A stretch of 5,442 bases of DNA, from NCBI GenBank assembly GCA_900314165.1, contig OMUE01000131.1, forward strand, positions 1 through 5,442, read 5' to 3'. Position 1 is the stretch's first letter. Each line of letters opens with the position of its first letter. Source of the stretch: an uncultured Acidaminococcus sp. Lineage in GTDB: Bacteria > Bacillota_C > Negativicutes > Acidaminococcales > Acidaminococcaceae. The notes beneath the pieces were generated by a model. It did no database searches. It saw nothing but the letters and a program-made list of their open reading frames with translations, and was not told where the DNA came from. Shown one piece after another: positions 5,430 through 5,442 of the stretch. The translations under genes were made by a program, and so were the position numbers.

Positions 5430-5442
5430 ATGAAAACTCTTT
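5430..5442 (+). CDS. Possible start of a truncated gene at the window edge
   Basis: An ATG preceded by GGAG (5422-5425, 4-nt spacing, rather short) opens a frame reading MKTL before the window ends. The AT-rich upstream sequence and absence of any other gene support a real start, divergent from the dehydrogenase gene. Too little is present to say anything about the product. Confidence 0.35.

Overview
The window looks like ordinary chromosome of a fermentative anaerobe in the Bacillota. The coding regions are moderately GC-rich, Shine-Dalgarno sites are strong (AAGGAGG, AGGAGG), and HflX has the long Clostridia/Negativicutes-type N-terminus. The intergenic repeat style recalls Acidaminococcus-like Negativicutes, but that placement is from memory and is only an inference.

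Layout: (1) 1-169 is the leader of hflX and holds a perfect hairpin belonging to a repeat family seen again later. (2) 170-3241 is a tight two-gene unit on the + strand. hflX encodes a ribosome-associated GTPase, 605 aa long, with an extra N-terminal domain carrying a JAMM/MPN-type metal-site motif. It is followed after 9 nt by a PLP-dependent methionine gamma-lyase-family protein (YnbB/'aluminum resistance' family). The same hflX-ynbB pairing is known in Bacillus subtilis. (3) 3342-3911 is tag, DNA-3-methyladenine glycosylase I, on the + strand. (4) 3967-4004 is a strong bidirectional terminator between convergent genes. (5) 4126-5082 (- strand) is an L-2-hydroxyacid dehydrogenase of the lactate/malate dehydrogenase superfamily, closest in its motifs to L-2-hydroxyisocaproate dehydrogenase. 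It has a strong RBS and a plausible promoter. (6) 5083-5429 holds the dehydrogenase promoter and a 165-bp nested inverted-repeat element. (7) A probable new + strand gene starts at 5430 and runs off the edge.

Functionally the genes are a loose set: ribosome rescue, a PLP enzyme, alkylation repair and NADH-linked 2-hydroxyacid/2-oxoacid interconversion. Nothing indicates a defence island, a prophage or a biosynthetic cluster.

The unusual content lies between the genes. Three related elements begin at or within a few bases of the stop codons of the PLP-enzyme, tag and dehydrogenase genes, each in the sense direction of its gene. Each starts with 7-bp tandem repeats, of a different unit in the tag copy, followed by GTAG or GGAG and a short hairpin. 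Two of them continue into a longer shared multi-hairpin sequence. Paired base changes preserve the stems. GTAG/GGAG next to a palindrome is the hallmark of REP sequences mobilised by RAYT (TnpA-REP) transposases, so these are best read as REP-like elements, possibly a 3'-UTR-seeking family. The other point worth a second look is the JAMM-like motif in the HflX extension.
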